From the NCBI GenBank assembly GCA_025965155.1, contig JAOPXN010000084.1:1-64000 (forward strand): a stretch of DNA of 64,000 nucleotides, given 5' to 3'. The notes under the pieces are model-generated. The model did no database searches. It worked only from the letters and a program-made list of their open reading frames with translations, and was not told the DNA's origin. A program made the position numbers and the translations under genes. The DNA comes from Propionibacteriaceae bacterium. GTDB taxonomy: Bacteria; Actinomycetota; Actinomycetes; Propionibacteriales; Propionibacteriaceae. Shown here in pieces: positions 9,135 through 18,502 of this stretch. Every line of letters begins with the position of its first letter. Within the stretch, counting starts at the first letter, position 1.

Positions 9135-9230
9135 TGAGATCCCATCTCATCATGTGACTTGTTCGGCCATCTCACCCTGCGCCCCTAGATTCTCTAGTAC
9201 TCATATAGGGAAACATCCGCGTTGAGATGG
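9135..9230. promoter_or_regulatory. dyad-rich regulatory region of the sulfate operon
   Basis: The leader contains a perfect inverted repeat TGAGAT-CCC-ATCTCA (9135-9149), the same half-site again as CCATCTCA (9167-9174) and TGAGATGG (9223-9230), and a second dyad CTAGA-TTC-TCTAG (9185-9197) near a CATATAGGG -10-like stretch. The repeated half-sites flanking a likely promoter look like operators of a sulfur-responsive regulator. The regulator's identity is unknown. Confidence 0.4.
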
Positions 9231-9254
9231 GTCAGAACAGTAGAAAGATGAGCC

Positions 9255-10328
9255 ATGAAGGTCTTCACCGCATTCAGGCACTCCGCAGGTGCCGCCCGCA
9301 CGGCCAGGGCGCTGCTCGGCACCGCCATCCTGGGGCTTTCCCTGGTCCTTGCCGGCTGTGTGGGCGGGGCTGCCGCCCCTGACGGGACCAGCGGGCCCTC
9401 CGGCACCACCTTGCACCTGGTGGGCTTCGCCGTGCCGAAGGAGGCGAACAACGCCATTCAGAAGAAGTTCGCCGCCACGGATGCCGGTCGAGGTGTCGTC
9501 TGGGAGGAGTCGTATGGCGCCTCCGGCGACCAGAGCAGGGCAGTCGTCAACGGCCTCAAGGCCGACTATGTCAACTTCTCCCTCGAGGGAGACGTCACCC
9601 GGCTGGTGAAGTCTGGACAGGTGGCTGAGGACTGGAACAAGGGCGCCACCAAGGGCATCGTGTCCGACTCGGTGGTCGTCATCGTGGTCCCCAAGGGGAA
9701 CCCGAAGAACATCAAGGGGTGGGCCGACCTGGTCAAGCCCGGTGTCAAGATCGTCACGCCTAACCCGGCCTCCTCCGGATCGGCCCGCTGGAACATCCTG
9801 GCCGCCTACCACCAGGTGGTCAGCGCCGGCGGCACCGAAGCGCAGGCTCGGACGTATCTGACGAGCTTCTTCAAGAACGTGGTTGCACTACCCGGCAGTG
9901 GCCGAGACGCCACCAACGCCTTCTTGCAAGGGACGTCGGATGCGTTGATCAGCTACGAGAACGAGGCGATCCTGGCCCGCCAGTCCGGCGAGGAGTTTGA
10001 CTACATCGTTCCCGACGACACGATCTTGATCGAGAATCCGGGAGCCGTGCTGACCGACGCCGATCCAAAGGCAAGGGACTACCTCAACTTCGTGCTGAGC
10101 CGGGCCGGACAGGAAGAGTTCTACAAGAAGGGCTTCCGGCCGGTGATCAAGGACGTTCCGCACACCGACGTCAACGGTGCCAACGACCCGGCGAACCCCT
10201 TCCCCGTCCCCAAGCGGCTGTTCACCGTAGCCGACCTCGGTGGTTGGGATGCGGTCACCGCCAAGTTCTTCGCGGACGGCAGCGGCCTGGTGCCGCAGAT
10301 CCAAGAGGCCACGGGCAAGTCGCAATGA
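9255..10328 (+). CDS. sulfate ABC transporter substrate-binding lipoprotein
   Basis: A 357-aa lipoprotein. The signal peptide ends in VLAGC (Cys35), anchoring it outside the membrane, where it captures sulfate (or thiosulfate) and delivers it to the CysT/CysW channel. The family signature ESYGASGDQSRAVVNG (about 84-99) and the following DYVNFSLEGD line the anion pocket; GSGRDATNAF appears further on. The GTG/ATG choices upstream are poor; ATG 9255 has a purine-rich AAAGATGAG before it. It is the first gene of a tight four-gene operon, overlapping the next gene by four bases (ATGA). Confidence 0.92.
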   Translation: MKVFTAFRHSAGAARTARALLGTAILGLSLVLAGCVGGAAAPDGTSGPSGTTLHLVGFAVPKEANNAIQKKFAATDAGRGVVWEESYGASGDQSRAVVNGLKADYVNFSLEGDVTRLVKSGQVAEDWNKGATKGIVSDSVVVIVVPKGNPKNIKGWADLVKPGVKIVTPNPASSGSARWNILAAYHQVVSAGGTEAQARTYLTSFFKNVVALPGSGRDATNAFLQGTSDALISYENEAILARQSGEEFDYIVPDDTILIENPGAVLTDADPKARDYLNFVLSRAGQEEFYKKGFRPVIKDVPHTDVNGANDPANPFPVPKRLFTVADLGGWDAVTAKFFADGSGLVPQIQEATGKSQ

Positions 10329-11194
10329 CCGCGTCCAGCCTGGCCATGCCTCCGGTGAGGGTGGAGCCGCCGACGCGGCGGATGGGCCCGCGTCGGTCGC
10401 GGCAGGCGACGTCCCTCTCTGGAGCCTCGGCTCTGGGGCTGGGCGTCGCGCTGCTGTGGTTCAGCCTGCTCGTGCTGATTCCGCTGACCGCCGTGTTGGT
10501 GCAGGCCTCAGCCGGCGGGTGGGACGCCTACTGGGCCGCCTTGAGCAGCGCCCAGACCGTCGCGGCGCTGAAGCTCACCGTTGGTACGTCGTTCCTGGTC
10601 ACCATGATCAACATCCTCATGGGCACGGCCATCGCGTGGGTGCTGGTCCGCGACCACTTCCCCGGCAAGCGGGTGCTCGAGGTCGTGATCGACATCCCGT
10701 TCGCGCTTCCGACGATCGTCGCCGGGCTGGTCCTGTTGAGCCTGTACGGGCCGTCGAGCCCGCTCGGAGTCAACTGGGCCAACACCCGGATGGCGGTCTT
10801 CCTAGCCTTCTTGTTCGTCACCCTGCCGTTCGTGGTCCGCACGGTCCAGCCGGTCCTGCTCGAGCTCGAACCCGAGGTCGAGGAGGCGGCTGCGTCGCTG
10901 GGCGCAAGCCGGTTCACCACCTTCAGCCGGATCATCCTGCCCAGCCTGGCACCGGCGATCACGTCCGGCGCCGCCCTCTCCTTCGCCCGTGGCATCAGCG
11001 AGTACGGCTCCCTGGTGCTGCTCTCGGGCAACCTGCCGTACAACACCGAGGTGGCCTCGGTCCGCATCCTGTCCTACGTCGAGGGCGACAAGCTGACCGA
11101 CGCAGCGGCGGTTGCATCGATCTTGCTTGTGGTGGCCCTGGTGGTCATCGTGGCGCTGGACGTGATCTCACGCAGGGTGGCCCGCCATGGCTAG
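10325..11194 (+). CDS. cysT: sulfate ABC transporter permease CysT
   Basis: A 289-aa inner-membrane permease with about six hydrophobic segments, starting after a basic cytoplasmic N-terminus. The binding-protein-dependent transport (EAA-type) loop reads EVEEAAASLGASRFTTFSRI at about 187-206, the contact site for the ATPase. The sequence style (FVTLPFVVRTVQPVL, ARGISEYGSLVLLSG) is that of CysT/CysU. The ATG overlaps the stop of the binding-protein gene, implying translational coupling. It pairs with the CysW-type permease next to it, which overlaps by eight bases. Confidence 0.93.
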   Translation: MTASSLAMPPVRVEPPTRRMGPRRSRQATSLSGASALGLGVALLWFSLLVLIPLTAVLVQASAGGWDAYWAALSSAQTVAALKLTVGTSFLVTMINILMGTAIAWVLVRDHFPGKRVLEVVIDIPFALPTIVAGLVLLSLYGPSSPLGVNWANTRMAVFLAFLFVTLPFVVRTVQPVLLELEPEVEEAAASLGASRFTTFSRIILPSLAPAITSGAALSFARGISEYGSLVLLSGNLPYNTEVASVRILSYVEGDKLTDAAAVASILLVVALVVIVALDVISRRVARHG

Positions 11195-12044
11195 CGCCGT
11201 ATCCGCGACAGGTGCGGTGCGGACCACCCGGCAGAAGTCGCCGCTGCGATGGGTGCTCCGGGTGCTCGTGATCACTTATCTGTTCTTCCTGGTGATCTGG
11301 CCGGTCGCGCTGGTGGCCAAGGCCACGTTCTCCCGCGGCCTGGCGCCGGTGATCGAGTCACTGAGCCAGCCGGAGGTGATCTTCGCCTTCCAGCTGACTC
11401 TGGTGGTGGCGTTCTGGGCCGTGCTGATCAATACGATCTTCGGCATCGGAATCTCGCTGCTGCTGGTGCGGTACACCTTCCCAGGCCGACGGGCGCTCTC
11501 GGCGCTGATCGACCTCCCGCTGTCGGTCTCCCCGATCGTGGTCGGCCTCTCGTTGCTGCTGGTCTACAGCGGCCAGACCGGATGGCTAGGCAGTACGCTC
11601 GAAAACGCCGGACTGCAGGTGATCTACGCCCCGCCGGGCATCGTACTGGCCACCGCGTTCGTCAGCCTGCCGCTGGTGATCCGCGAGATCATCCCGGTGC
11701 TGCATGAGATCGGCACCGAACAGGAGCAGGCGGCGCGCAGCCTCGGGGCCTCACCGGTCCAGACCTTTGCCCGCATCACGCTGCCCGCCATTCGCTGGGC
11801 GCTGCTGTACGGGGTGGTGCTCAGCCTGGCCCGCTCGCTCGGTGAGTTTGGAGCGGTCAAGATCGTCTCCGGAGGCGTTGCGATGCGGACCCAGACCGCG
11901 ACCTTGTTGGTCGAGGAGCGGTACGGCCAGTTCGGCCCCGACAACACCACCAGCGCCTATGCGGCCGCCTTCATCCTTGCGCTGATCGCGGTCATCGCCT
12001 TGACCATCGTCACCAGCCTCCGCCCGGACAAGGAGTCCTCATGA
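11187..12044 (+). CDS. cysW: sulfate ABC transporter permease CysW
   Basis: A 285-aa membrane permease, the second half of the sulfate channel. It has about six transmembrane helices and the EAA loop [20 protein letters not shown] at about 181-200. The motif [16 protein letters not shown] is characteristic of CysW. It starts inside the end of cysT and overlaps cysA by four bases, so all three would be translated in a coupled way. With CysT it would form the heterodimeric pore energised by CysA. Confidence 0.93.
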   Translation: MASAVSATGAVRTTRQKSPLRWVLRVLVITYLFFLVIWPVALVAKATFSRGLAPVIESLSQPEVIFAFQLTLVVAFWAVLINTIFGIGISLLLVRYTFPGRRALSALIDLPLSVSPIVVGLSLLLVYSGQTGWLGSTLENAGLQVIYAPPGIVLATAFVSLPLVIREIIPVLHEIGTEQEQAARSLGASPVQTFARITLPAIRWALLYGVVLSLARSLGEFGAVKIVSGGVAMRTQTATLLVEERYGQFGPDNTTSAYAAAFILALIAVIALTIVTSLRPDKESS

Positions 12045-13036
12045 GCATCAAGATCACCTCAGTCGGCAAGACGTTCGGAGACTTCGTCGCACTCGACGAC
12101 ATCAACCTCGACATCGCCACCGGTGAGCTGACCGCCCTGCTCGGGCCGAGCGGTGGCGGCAAGTCGACACTGCTGCGGATCATTGCTGGTCTGGAGGTGG
12201 CCGACTCCGGCACGGTCGAGATCGAAGGAGTCGACGCCACCCGCCTGCCGGCCCAGAAACGCAATGTGGGGTTCGTCTTCCAGCACTATGCCGCGTTCCG
12301 CCATCTCACGGTCGCCAACAACGTCGCGTTCGGGCTCAAGGTGCGCAAGCGGTCGAAGAAGGAGATTGCCGCTCGGGTCGATGATCTGCTCCGGCTGGTG
12401 CACCTGTCGCAGTTCGCCGACCGGCTGCCGTCGCAGCTCTCTGGTGGACAGCGCCAGCGGATGGCACTGGCCCGGGCGTTGGCCATCGAGCCGTCCGTGC
12501 TGCTGCTGGACGAACCGTTCGGAGCGCTCGACGCCAAGGTACGCAAGGAGCTCCGCGACTGGCTCCGCCGGCTGCACGACGAGGTCCATGTGACCACGGT
12601 GTTCGTCACCCACGACCAGGAGGAGGCGCTGGAGGTAGCGGACCGGATCGTGGTCATCAACGACGGTCGGATCGAGCAGGTGGGCTCACCCGATGAGCTC
12701 TACGACGAACCGGCATCCGACTTCGTGATGAGCTTCCTCGGTCCGGTCACCACGCTCAACGGAGCGCTGGTCCGGCCGCACGACCTGGAGATCGAGAGCA
12801 GCCCCTTCCTCGGCGCATCGGCGGGGCGGGTGGTCCGCTACACCCGGGTCGGCTACGAGGTCCGGCTGGACGTCGAGCTGACCGAGGAAGCAGGCACGGC
12901 GCCGGTCCTGGTCACCCTGACGCGGGCAGACGCCTCGGCCAAGCAGTTGGGCGAGGGCTCCCGGGTCTGGCTACGCCCCATAACGCCGACTGGTCACGAC
13001 TTCCGCGTTCCCGTAGGAGTGGCGCGGCCGGCGTGA
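12041..13036 (+). CDS. cysA: sulfate ABC transporter ATP-binding protein CysA
   Basis: A 331-aa cytoplasmic ATPase. Walker [10 protein letters not shown] (35-43), the signature LSGGQRQR (133-140) and Walker B LLLDEP (154-159) are all present, followed by the H-loop [10 protein letters not shown]. The C-terminal ~90 residues form a TOBE-like regulatory domain. [15 protein letters not shown] after the ATPase core is typical of CysA. It is the last gene of the operon and converges on katA with only 25 bp between stop codons. Confidence 0.94.
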   Translation: MSIKITSVGKTFGDFVALDDINLDIATGELTALLGPSGGGKSTLLRIIAGLEVADSGTVEIEGVDATRLPAQKRNVGFVFQHYAAFRHLTVANNVAFGLKVRKRSKKEIAARVDDLLRLVHLSQFADRLPSQLSGGQRQRMALARALAIEPSVLLLDEPFGALDAKVRKELRDWLRRLHDEVHVTTVFVTHDQEEALEVADRIVVINDGRIEQVGSPDELYDEPASDFVMSFLGPVTTLNGALVRPHDLEIESSPFLGASAGRVVRYTRVGYEVRLDVELTEEAGTAPVLVTLTRADASAKQLGEGSRVWLRPITPTGHDFRVPVGVARPA

Positions 13037-13061
13037 CCAGTCGACGTGGACCGTGCTGGGG

Positions 13062-14546
13062 TCAGCTCTTGTTGGGCGGCAGCAGCGGGTCAGGCGACCC
13101 GGCTACCCCGGTGACGTGGTCGGCGACTGCGTCACCAACCGACTTGTCCACGTTGCGCCAGTACTCGTACACCCGCTGGCGCATCGGCTCGGACACGGTG
13201 GCCAAGGTGGAGGCGATGGTCGCCACCAGACGGCCGCGCGCAGCCTCGTCCATCACCTTGTTGACCAGCGTGTTGGCCTGGCCGAAGTCATCGTCCTCGG
13301 CACGCAGGGTGTAGGCCGCGCGAACCATATCTCCGTCCAGCTCCCAGTTGGTCTCGGCGAAGAGGTCAGCCTTCACGGCGGGGCCACCGACCGTGTTCGG
13401 GCTGTAGACCGGCTGGCCGGCGTTGTACTCGAACCGCATCGGGCCGTCGAACTGGTAGGTGTTGACCTCCACCTTGGGCCGGTTGACCGGCAGCTGCAGG
13501 TAGTTCGGGCCGATCCGGTACCGGTGCGTGTCAGCGTAGGCGAACACGCGACCGAGCAGCATCTTGTCGGGGCTGAAGCCGATGCCGGGCACCACCGAGC
13601 TGGGCTCGAAGGCTGACTGCTCGATCTGGGCGAAGAAGTTCTCCGGGTTGCGGTCGAGCACCAGCCGACCGACCTTGATCAGCGGGTAGTCGCCCTTCGA
13701 CCACACCTTGGTCAGGTCGAACGGGTTGAAGCGGTAGTCGGCGGCGTCGGCGTACGGCATCACCTGGACGTGCAGGGTCCAGCTCGGCGCATTCCCGGCC
13801 TTGATGGCGTTGAACAGGTCGCGACGGTGAGCGTCCGGGTCCGAGGCAGCGAGGATGGCGGCGTCCTCGTTGGTCAGGTTCTCGATCCCCTGGTCGGTCA
13901 GGAAGTGGTACTTGACCCAGAACTTCTCACCTCCGGCGTTCACCCACATGAAGGTGTGCGAGCCGAAACCGTGCATGTTGCGCCAGGTCAGCGGGATGCC
14001 GCGGTCACCCAGCAGGTACGTGACCTGGTGCGCGGACTCGGGCTGCAGCGTCCAAAAGTCCCAGCGCATCTCCCAGTCCTGCAGACCGGAGTCGGGCAGC
14101 CGCTTCTGGCTGCGGATGAAATGCGGGAACTTCATCGTGTCCCGGATGAAGAAGATCGGGGTGTTGTTACCGACGAGGTCATAGTTGCCCTCGGAGGTGT
14201 AGAACTTCAACGCGAAGCCGCGAGGGTCACGCGCGGTGTCGGCCGAACCCTGCTCGCCGGCGACAGTCGAGAAGCGGGCCAGCGCCTCGGTCTTGGCACC
14301 CTTCTGGAACAGCGCTGCCTTGGTGTACTGGCTGACGTCCTCGGTGGTCTCGAAGTATCCGAAGGCGCCGCCACCCTTGGCGTGCACGTTCCGCTCCGGC
14401 ACCCGCTCCCGGTTGAAGTGCGCCATCTGGTTCACGAAATGGAAGTCGTGAAGGAGGATCGGCCCGTCCGGGCCCACGGTCAGCGAGTGCTCGTCGCTGG
14501 GTGCGGGGGCACCGGTATCGGTGGTCGAGATCTTGACGTCTGTCAT
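13062..14546 (-). CDS. katA: monofunctional haem catalase
   Basis: A 494-aa clade-3-type catalase that splits hydrogen peroxide. The distal His55 lies in [13 protein letters not shown], the distal Asn128 in VGNNTPIFF, and the haem-ligand Tyr338 in [12 protein letters not shown]. Length is normal for small-subunit catalases. The open frame extends upstream, but ATG 14546 is preceded by GAGAG at a good distance and starts the expected N-terminus. It lies 52 bp downstream of a FUR-family gene on the same strand, forming the classical furA-katA unit, so peroxide/iron-dependent derepression is likely. Confidence 0.95.
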   Translation of the reverse strand: MTDVKISTTDTGAPAPSDEHSLTVGPDGPILLHDFHFVNQMAHFNRERVPERNVHAKGGGAFGYFETTEDVSQYTKAALFQKGAKTEALARFSTVAGEQGSADTARDPRGFALKFYTSEGNYDLVGNNTPIFFIRDTMKFPHFIRSQKRLPDSGLQDWEMRWDFWTLQPESAHQVTYLLGDRGIPLTWRNMHGFGSHTFMWVNAGGEKFWVKYHFLTDQGIENLTNEDAAILAASDPDAHRRDLFNAIKAGNAPSWTLHVQVMPYADAADYRFNPFDLTKVWSKGDYPLIKVGRLVLDRNPENFFAQIEQSAFEPSSVVPGIGFSPDKMLLGRVFAYADTHRYRIGPNYLQLPVNRPKVEVNTYQFDGPMRFEYNAGQPVYSPNTVGGPAVKADLFAETNWELDGDMVRAAYTLRAEDDDFGQANTLVNKVMDEAARGRLVATIASTLATVSEPMRQRVYEYWRNVDKSVGDAVADHVTGVAGSPDPLLPPNKS

Positions 14547-14598
14547 CGTTGCTCTCACTTCTCTTTCAGGGTGGTGAAACTGGCATTGAAACTTCTGA

Positions 14599-15051
14599 CT
14601 ACTCCGGGGTCGACGCGGATACGCAGTCGGCGCAGAGCCCCCAGTAGGTGACCTCGGCCTCGTCCACGACGAAACCCTCGGTCTCCTGCGGTATCGCACA
14701 CGGCATGGACCCCAGCGCGCACGGCACATCGCGGACCGAGCCGCAGGACCTGCACACGAGGTGGTGGTGATTGTCCCCGACGCTGACCTCGAACCGCATC
14801 GACGATCCTGCAGGCTCGAAGCGTCGAAGGATTCCCTGCTCGGTGAGCGTGTTCAGCGCGTCATAGATGGCCTGGGTGGAGACCGCCCCGATAGCGCTAC
14901 GAACACCGGCCGTGATCTGGTCGGCGCTGAGATGCGGAGCGGAGTCGACTACGTCGAGCACAGCGAGCCGGGGCTGAGTGACTCGGAGACCGGCCGCCCG
15001 CAGTCGGATCGACCAAGGCTGTTCACCGGGGTCGGGGGAAGCGGGCTCCAT
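14599..15051 (-). CDS. furA: FUR-family peroxide/iron regulator (FurA/CatR type)
   Basis: A 150-aa winged-helix metalloregulator. The DNA-binding helix lies in [29 protein letters not shown] (about 41-69). The metal-sensing part has NHHH at 94-97 and the structural zinc pair Cys100/Cys103 and Cys140/Cys143. Position directly upstream of katA indicates that it represses katA and itself, and responds to peroxide through metal-centred oxidation as known for FurA/CatR. A palindrome at 15069-15093, 18 bp upstream of its start, is the likely operator. No strong ribosome site precedes ATG 15051. Confidence 0.92.
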   Translation of the reverse strand: MEPASPDPGEQPWSIRLRAAGLRVTQPRLAVLDVVDSAPHLSADQITAGVRSAIGAVSTQAIYDALNTLTEQGILRRFEPAGSSMRFEVSVGDNHHHLVCRSCGSVRDVPCALGSMPCAIPQETEGFVVDEAEVTYWGLCADCVSASTPE

Positions 15052-15068
15052 GACCCGCAGTCAACCAC

Positions 15069-15093
15069 CTTTTCTGGAATCGTTCAAGAAAAG
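15069..15093. promoter_or_regulatory. candidate Fur-type operator upstream of furA
   Basis: CTTTTCT, 11 bases, then AGAAAAG: a perfect 7-bp inverted repeat. It is one of the few AT-rich stretches here and lies 18 bp before the furA ATG. The inner TGGAATCGTTCA is itself near-palindromic. Confidence 0.5.
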
Positions 15094-15103
15094 TCGGGGA
15101 GCG

Positions 15104-15286
15104 TCAGTCGTCTTTCCATCTCGGGTCGTTGTCCCAGGCGTCGTTGCGCTCGGCCACCTTCTCGAGGGCGTGCCCGGCTTCCTCGCGTGATGCGTACGGT
15201 CCCAACCGGTCAACCGCCTTGCAGCCCGCGTCGTCGGCCTCCACAGTCTTGTGCTGGATGCAGTACCACCATTGCCCGTCGGCCAT
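15104..15286 (-). CDS. conserved 60-aa actinobacterial protein
   Basis: A small acidic/basic protein starting MADGQWWYCIQHKTVE. It contains the conserved phrases DRLGPYASREEAGHAL and NDAWDNDPRW. Proteins of this length and pattern are widespread in actinobacteria and often sit beside map; no function is known to me. It has two cysteines (about 9 and 22) and an adjacent His, which could bind a metal, but this is speculation. ATG 15286 is preceded by a strong GAGGAGGG ribosome site. It is upstream of furA on the same strand with a 52-bp gap that contains the candidate Fur operator. Confidence 0.8.
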   Translation of the reverse strand: MADGQWWYCIQHKTVEADDAGCKAVDRLGPYASREEAGHALEKVAERNDAWDNDPRWKDD

Positions 15287-15350
15287 GACGTTCCCTCCTC
15301 GTCGGTCATTTCTGAGGCTACTCCCGGGGTCCCTGCGCGATGCGGACGCC

Positions 15351-15356
15351 TAGTAT
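15351..15356 (+). promoter_or_regulatory. -10 hexamer of map
   Basis: TAGTAT six bases before GTG 15363. It supports the long N-terminus over an internal start. Confidence 0.45.
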
Positions 15357-15362
15357 CTGGCT

Positions 15363-16229
15363 GTGACAAGCCCTCTTCGATCTGGCCCCATTCGCCCTGG
15401 CCGGGTTTCCCCGCGACGGAGCGTTCCGGAGCACATCGCCCGGCCCGAGTACGTAGGTAAGGAAGCACCAACCCGCTATACGGGCCCACACGTGCAGTCC
15501 AGCGAGACCATCGAACGGATGCGGGTGGCCGGCCGGATCGCCGCGCGGGCGATGCGGGAGGCGGCCAGGGCCATCGCCCCGGGGGTCACCACCGACGAGA
15601 TCGACCGGATCGGGCACGAGTACCTCCTTGACCACGGGGCCTACCCGTCGACGCTGGGATACCGCGGCTTCCCCAAGTCGCTCTGCACCTCGGTCAACGA
15701 GGTGATCTGCCACGGCATCCCGGACTCCAGGCGCCTCGAGGACGGCGACATCGTCAACATCGACCTGACCGCGTACATCGACGGCGTGCACGGCGACAAC
15801 TGTGCTACCTACCTGTGCGGAAACGTCGATGAAGAGTCGCGCCTGCTGGTCGAGCGCACCGAGGAAGCGCTCAACCGCGCTATCAAGGCGGTCCGGCCTG
15901 GACGCCAGGTCAGCGTGCTCGGTCGGGTGATCGAGAGCTACGCCAAGCGGTTCGGGTACGGCGTCGTCCGCGACTACACCGGCCACGGCGTCCATACCGC
16001 CTTTCACTCCGGCCTGGTCATCCCGCACTACGACGAGCCGCGCTACGACACCGTGATGGAGCCCGGCATGACCTTCACCATCGAGCCGATGATCACCCTC
16101 GGCACCCACGCCTGGACCATGTGGGACGACGACTGGACCGTCCTGACCGCTGACGGTAGCCGGACGGCGCAGTTCGAGCAGACCCTGGTCGTCACCACGA
16201 CCGGCGCCGAGGTTCTCACCCTGCCGTGA
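15363..16229 (+). CDS. map: methionine aminopeptidase, type Ib/c
   Basis: A 288-aa metalloprotease that removes the initiator methionine from new proteins. The substrate His117 is in EVICHGIPD, and the metal ligands are Asp134 (NIDLTAY), Asp145 (HGDNCA), His208 (GHGVH), Glu241 (FTIEPMI) and Glu272 (QFEQTLV). About 40 basic/Pro-rich residues precede the catalytic core, as in actinobacterial MetAP1c with its SH3-binding-like extension. The GTG start directly follows a -10 hexamer. The RNase P RNA gene follows 39 bp downstream on the same strand but has its own -10. Confidence 0.95.
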   Translation: MTSPLRSGPIRPGRVSPRRSVPEHIARPEYVGKEAPTRYTGPHVQSSETIERMRVAGRIAARAMREAARAIAPGVTTDEIDRIGHEYLLDHGAYPSTLGYRGFPKSLCTSVNEVICHGIPDSRRLEDGDIVNIDLTAYIDGVHGDNCATYLCGNVDEESRLLVERTEEALNRAIKAVRPGRQVSVLGRVIESYAKRFGYGVVRDYTGHGVHTAFHSGLVIPHYDEPRYDTVMEPGMTFTIEPMITLGTHAWTMWDDDWTVLTADGSRTAQFEQTLVVTTTGAEVLTLP

Positions 16230-16256
16230 ACTCCGGCTCGGCTACCCGGCATCGGC

Positions 16257-16262
16257 TACCCT
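16257..16262 (+). promoter_or_regulatory. -10 hexamer of the RNase P RNA gene
   Basis: TACCCT lies six bases before the first base of the P1 stem (16269). This is the same spacing seen between -10 hexamers and start codons elsewhere in the window. Confidence 0.4.
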
Positions 16263-16268
16263 TGGCGC

Positions 16269-16656
16269 GGACGAGTCGGTCAGGCGGTCGCGGCAGCTCC
16301 TTGGAGCTGTCGAGGAAAGTCCGGACTCCACAGAGCAGGGTGGTGGGTAACGCCCACCCGGGGCGACCCGCGGGAAAGTGCCACAGAAAGCAGACCGCCT
16401 CCGGAAACGGAGGTAAGGGTGAAACGGTGGTGTAAGAGACCACCAGCACCTCAGGTGACTGAGGTGGCTCGGTAAACCCCACCCGGAGCAAGATCAAGAG
16501 GGTGCACGTCGGTGCACCTGCGGAAACGTTTGAGGGCTGCTCGCCCGAGTTTCCGGGTAGATCGCACCAGGTCGCTGGTAACAGCGGCCGCAGATGGATG
16601 ATCGCCGCCCGCCGTTCGCGGCGGGCACAGAATCCGGCTTATCGACCGACTCGTCC
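16269..16656 (+). ncRNA. rnpB: RNase P RNA, bacterial class A
   Basis: The catalytic RNA that trims tRNA 5' ends. The ends pair perfectly: GGACGAGTCGGTC at 16269-16281 with GACCGACTCGTCC at 16644-16656 forms helix P1. Conserved landmarks are GAGGAAAGTCCGGACTCC (from 16312), CCACAGAAAGCAGACCGCC, GGTAAGGGTGAAACGG, GGTAAACCCC and the 3' ACAGAATCCGGCTTAT (16627-16642). Length near 388 nt is typical for high-GC actinobacteria. No open frame over this interval is credible. It is located between map and a secreted nuclease gene. Confidence 0.96.
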
Positions 16657-16683
16657 CTCATCGTGTGACTCCTGAAATGGAGG

Positions 16684-16719
16684 GGTCCTCGCTCGGAGTC
16701 GTGATTTCCGGCGAGGACC
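16684..16719. other. perfect 9-bp inverted repeat downstream of rnpB
   Basis: GGTCCTCGC (16684-16692) and GCGAGGACC (16711-16719) enclose an 18-base loop. There is no T-run after it, so it may be a weak terminator or processing site for the RNase P transcript, or neither. Confidence 0.35.
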
Positions 16720-16806
16720 GCCTCGTTGCTGCGCCACACCTGACCAGCAACTTGGTCGCAGAGACTTGGGGGGTGGCCCCTGCGTATTGCCTTTAGACTC
16801 TCATCC

Positions 16807-16828
16807 AACGTTTACGTTGTAAACATTT
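16807..16828. promoter_or_regulatory. short palindrome resembling a LacI-type operator
   Basis: The sequence contains GTTTAC-GTT-GTAAAC in a locally AT-rich patch between rnpB and the 3' end of the nuclease gene. It resembles the core of LacI-family operators, but no gene starts next to it, so its role is unclear. Confidence 0.25.
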
Positions 16829-16882
16829 CTCGGCCGGTTCACTCCCCCCAATGTTAGGGTGTCCAGCGCGGCATTCACTGCC

Positions 16883-18229
16883 TCAGGGCAGGAGGACGTC
16901 GGCCCGGATCATATTGTGATCGGACGGGATGACGCCTTTGAAATTCCCTTGGTCATCGACATCGACCACCGTCTCCCACTCCAGTGTTCTCATCCGCGAG
17001 GTCAAGATGTAATCCATGTAGGTGCCATTGCCGTAGTTGTTCCGTGCGGGCGGCTTGCGGGAGAAGCCGTTGTAGCTGTCAAGGTTCGAGCGGATCCTTC
17101 TCTCTGCCGTCGCACCGGCGCTCGGCAGGTCCTGCCGGTAGGTATTGCCGAGCGGGTCGAGGAAACCAGCCTGAGTCAGCACGTCATACGGCGCGTTCGT
17201 CGGCTTGGCCCATTTGTTGGAGTTCAGGTCGCCCGCGATCAGCACCGGCAGTCCGGCCGGGTTGTTGGACTGAATCGTCTCGACCACCTGCTGAGCCTGC
17301 TTCTGGCGAAGATCGAAGTACGCGGGATCCCCCAGGTGCTGGACCAGGTGGACATTGACGAAGAAGAAGCTCTTGTTCGTCGCCTGCTGGCGCAGAATGG
17401 CCCAGGCAAGGTATCGATCATCGGACTGCAGCCCGCTGGCGAGCTTGACCGCACCCTGGCTGAGCAGCGTGACCGTCGAGGTGTTGAACAGAATCCTGAC
17501 TCCCGCCGAGGCGCCGCGGTACTGCTCCTGACAGTTGGTCGCCGTGTTCGGGTCAATGCAGTTGTTCCGAGCGGTGTTGGTGAGCTCGTACGGTGCACCG
17601 GCAGCGACGAGGCCGTTGTGCAGGTCTTCGAACTGTGCCACCCCGGGCACCGAGGTGTCCTCTTTGAGGCGGGCCGCGGACGCCTCCTGGAGACCGATGA
17701 CATCAGGCATCCGGGACTTGATGGTCGAGACGACAGCGTCCCTCCGCCCGCTCCACGGCAGCTCGTTGGGATGACCGGCAAAGCAGTAGTCGCAGTAGAC
17801 GTTGTAGCTGGCCACCCGAAGCGGATGTTCCACCGGAGCGACCTTGGGGCGCGGTTCGGTCCTGACTTCCAGCGGCGCCGAGTACGGGCCGGCGGCGGTT
17901 CCGTCGCTTCTGACAACGCCCACCTTGACGTAGTAGGTGGTGTCCGGGCTTAACCCGGGAATCTCCGCAGTCGGCGCGGTGACCGTGTAGTAGGAGCCCG
18001 CTGTCAGCCCAGGATTCGTCGACTGCTCAACGCGGTAGGCGGGCGCCCCCGCAACCTGCTCCCAGCTCAGCGTCAGCGAGGTGACATCGCGATCCGCGGC
18101 TGTCACCGTTGCAGGCGCTTTGAAGGTCGGTTCCAGCTTGGTCAGGGGCGCGTCGGCCGAGATCAGAAAGAGGCAGGCGATCGCCACGGCCACGTACCTT
18201 TTCAGGCGCGATCTGCCGAGGAGGGGCAT
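16883..18229 (-). CDS. secreted FN3 - endonuclease/exonuclease/phosphatase family protein
   Basis: A 448-aa exported protein. An N-terminal hydrophobic signal/anchor (about 10-26) is followed by one fibronectin type III domain (about 36-125) and an EEP (DNase I/sphingomyelinase-like) domain (about 135-448). Catalytic landmarks are Asn143 in ASYNVY, Glu182 in GLQEAS, the Asp334/Asn336 pair in AGDLNSN, and Asp437/His438 in SDHNMIRADV. Extracellular nuclease or phosphodiesterase activity is likely; the substrate is not shown. The FN3 domain suggests polymer or surface binding. Its long spacers on both sides suggest a single-gene transcript. Confidence 0.88.
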   Translation of the reverse strand: MPLLGRSRLKRYVAVAIACLFLISADAPLTKLEPTFKAPATVTAADRDVTSLTLSWEQVAGAPAYRVEQSTNPGLTAGSYYTVTAPTAEIPGLSPDTTYYVKVGVVRSDGTAAGPYSAPLEVRTEPRPKVAPVEHPLRVASYNVYCDYCFAGHPNELPWSGRRDAVVSTIKSRMPDVIGLQEASAARLKEDTSVPGVAQFEDLHNGLVAAGAPYELTNTARNNCIDPNTATNCQEQYRGASAGVRILFNTSTVTLLSQGAVKLASGLQSDDRYLAWAILRQQATNKSFFFVNVHLVQHLGDPAYFDLRQKQAQQVVETIQSNNPAGLPVLIAGDLNSNKWAKPTNAPYDVLTQAGFLDPLGNTYRQDLPSAGATAERRIRSNLDSYNGFSRKPPARNNYGNGTYMDYILTSRMRTLEWETVVDVDDQGNFKGVIPSDHNMIRADVLLP

Positions 18230-18502
18230 AGCCGATCGGTCTCTCTCTCCTTGGTTGGTGGCTCGATGTCAGGTTGGAAGAGCGAGCCGCGCCGCCCGGC
18301 AGGTGAAAGGTGGAAACGCAATGTTAACCCGGTGCCCAAGTTGAAGCCGTCCTTTGCGGGTTCGGAAACTTCGGGCGGCTGCTGTATCGTTTTCGGTGCG
18401 CCTGTGTCTGTGCCGACACAAATGATTGCGGCTCTGTCTGGGGCCGCGCCCGGGGATCTGCGCTCAGTCAGTCACTCGGGTTCAATCAGATAGGGCCACA
18501 CC

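Noticed and set aside
14547-14729. N-terminal extension of katA into furA
   Set aside because: Arg/Pro-rich, overlaps furA, and a good ribosome site precedes ATG 14546.
16684-16719. Intrinsic terminator of rnpB
   Set aside because: Stem is perfect, but the loop is 18 bases and no T-run follows. Kept only as an inverted repeat.
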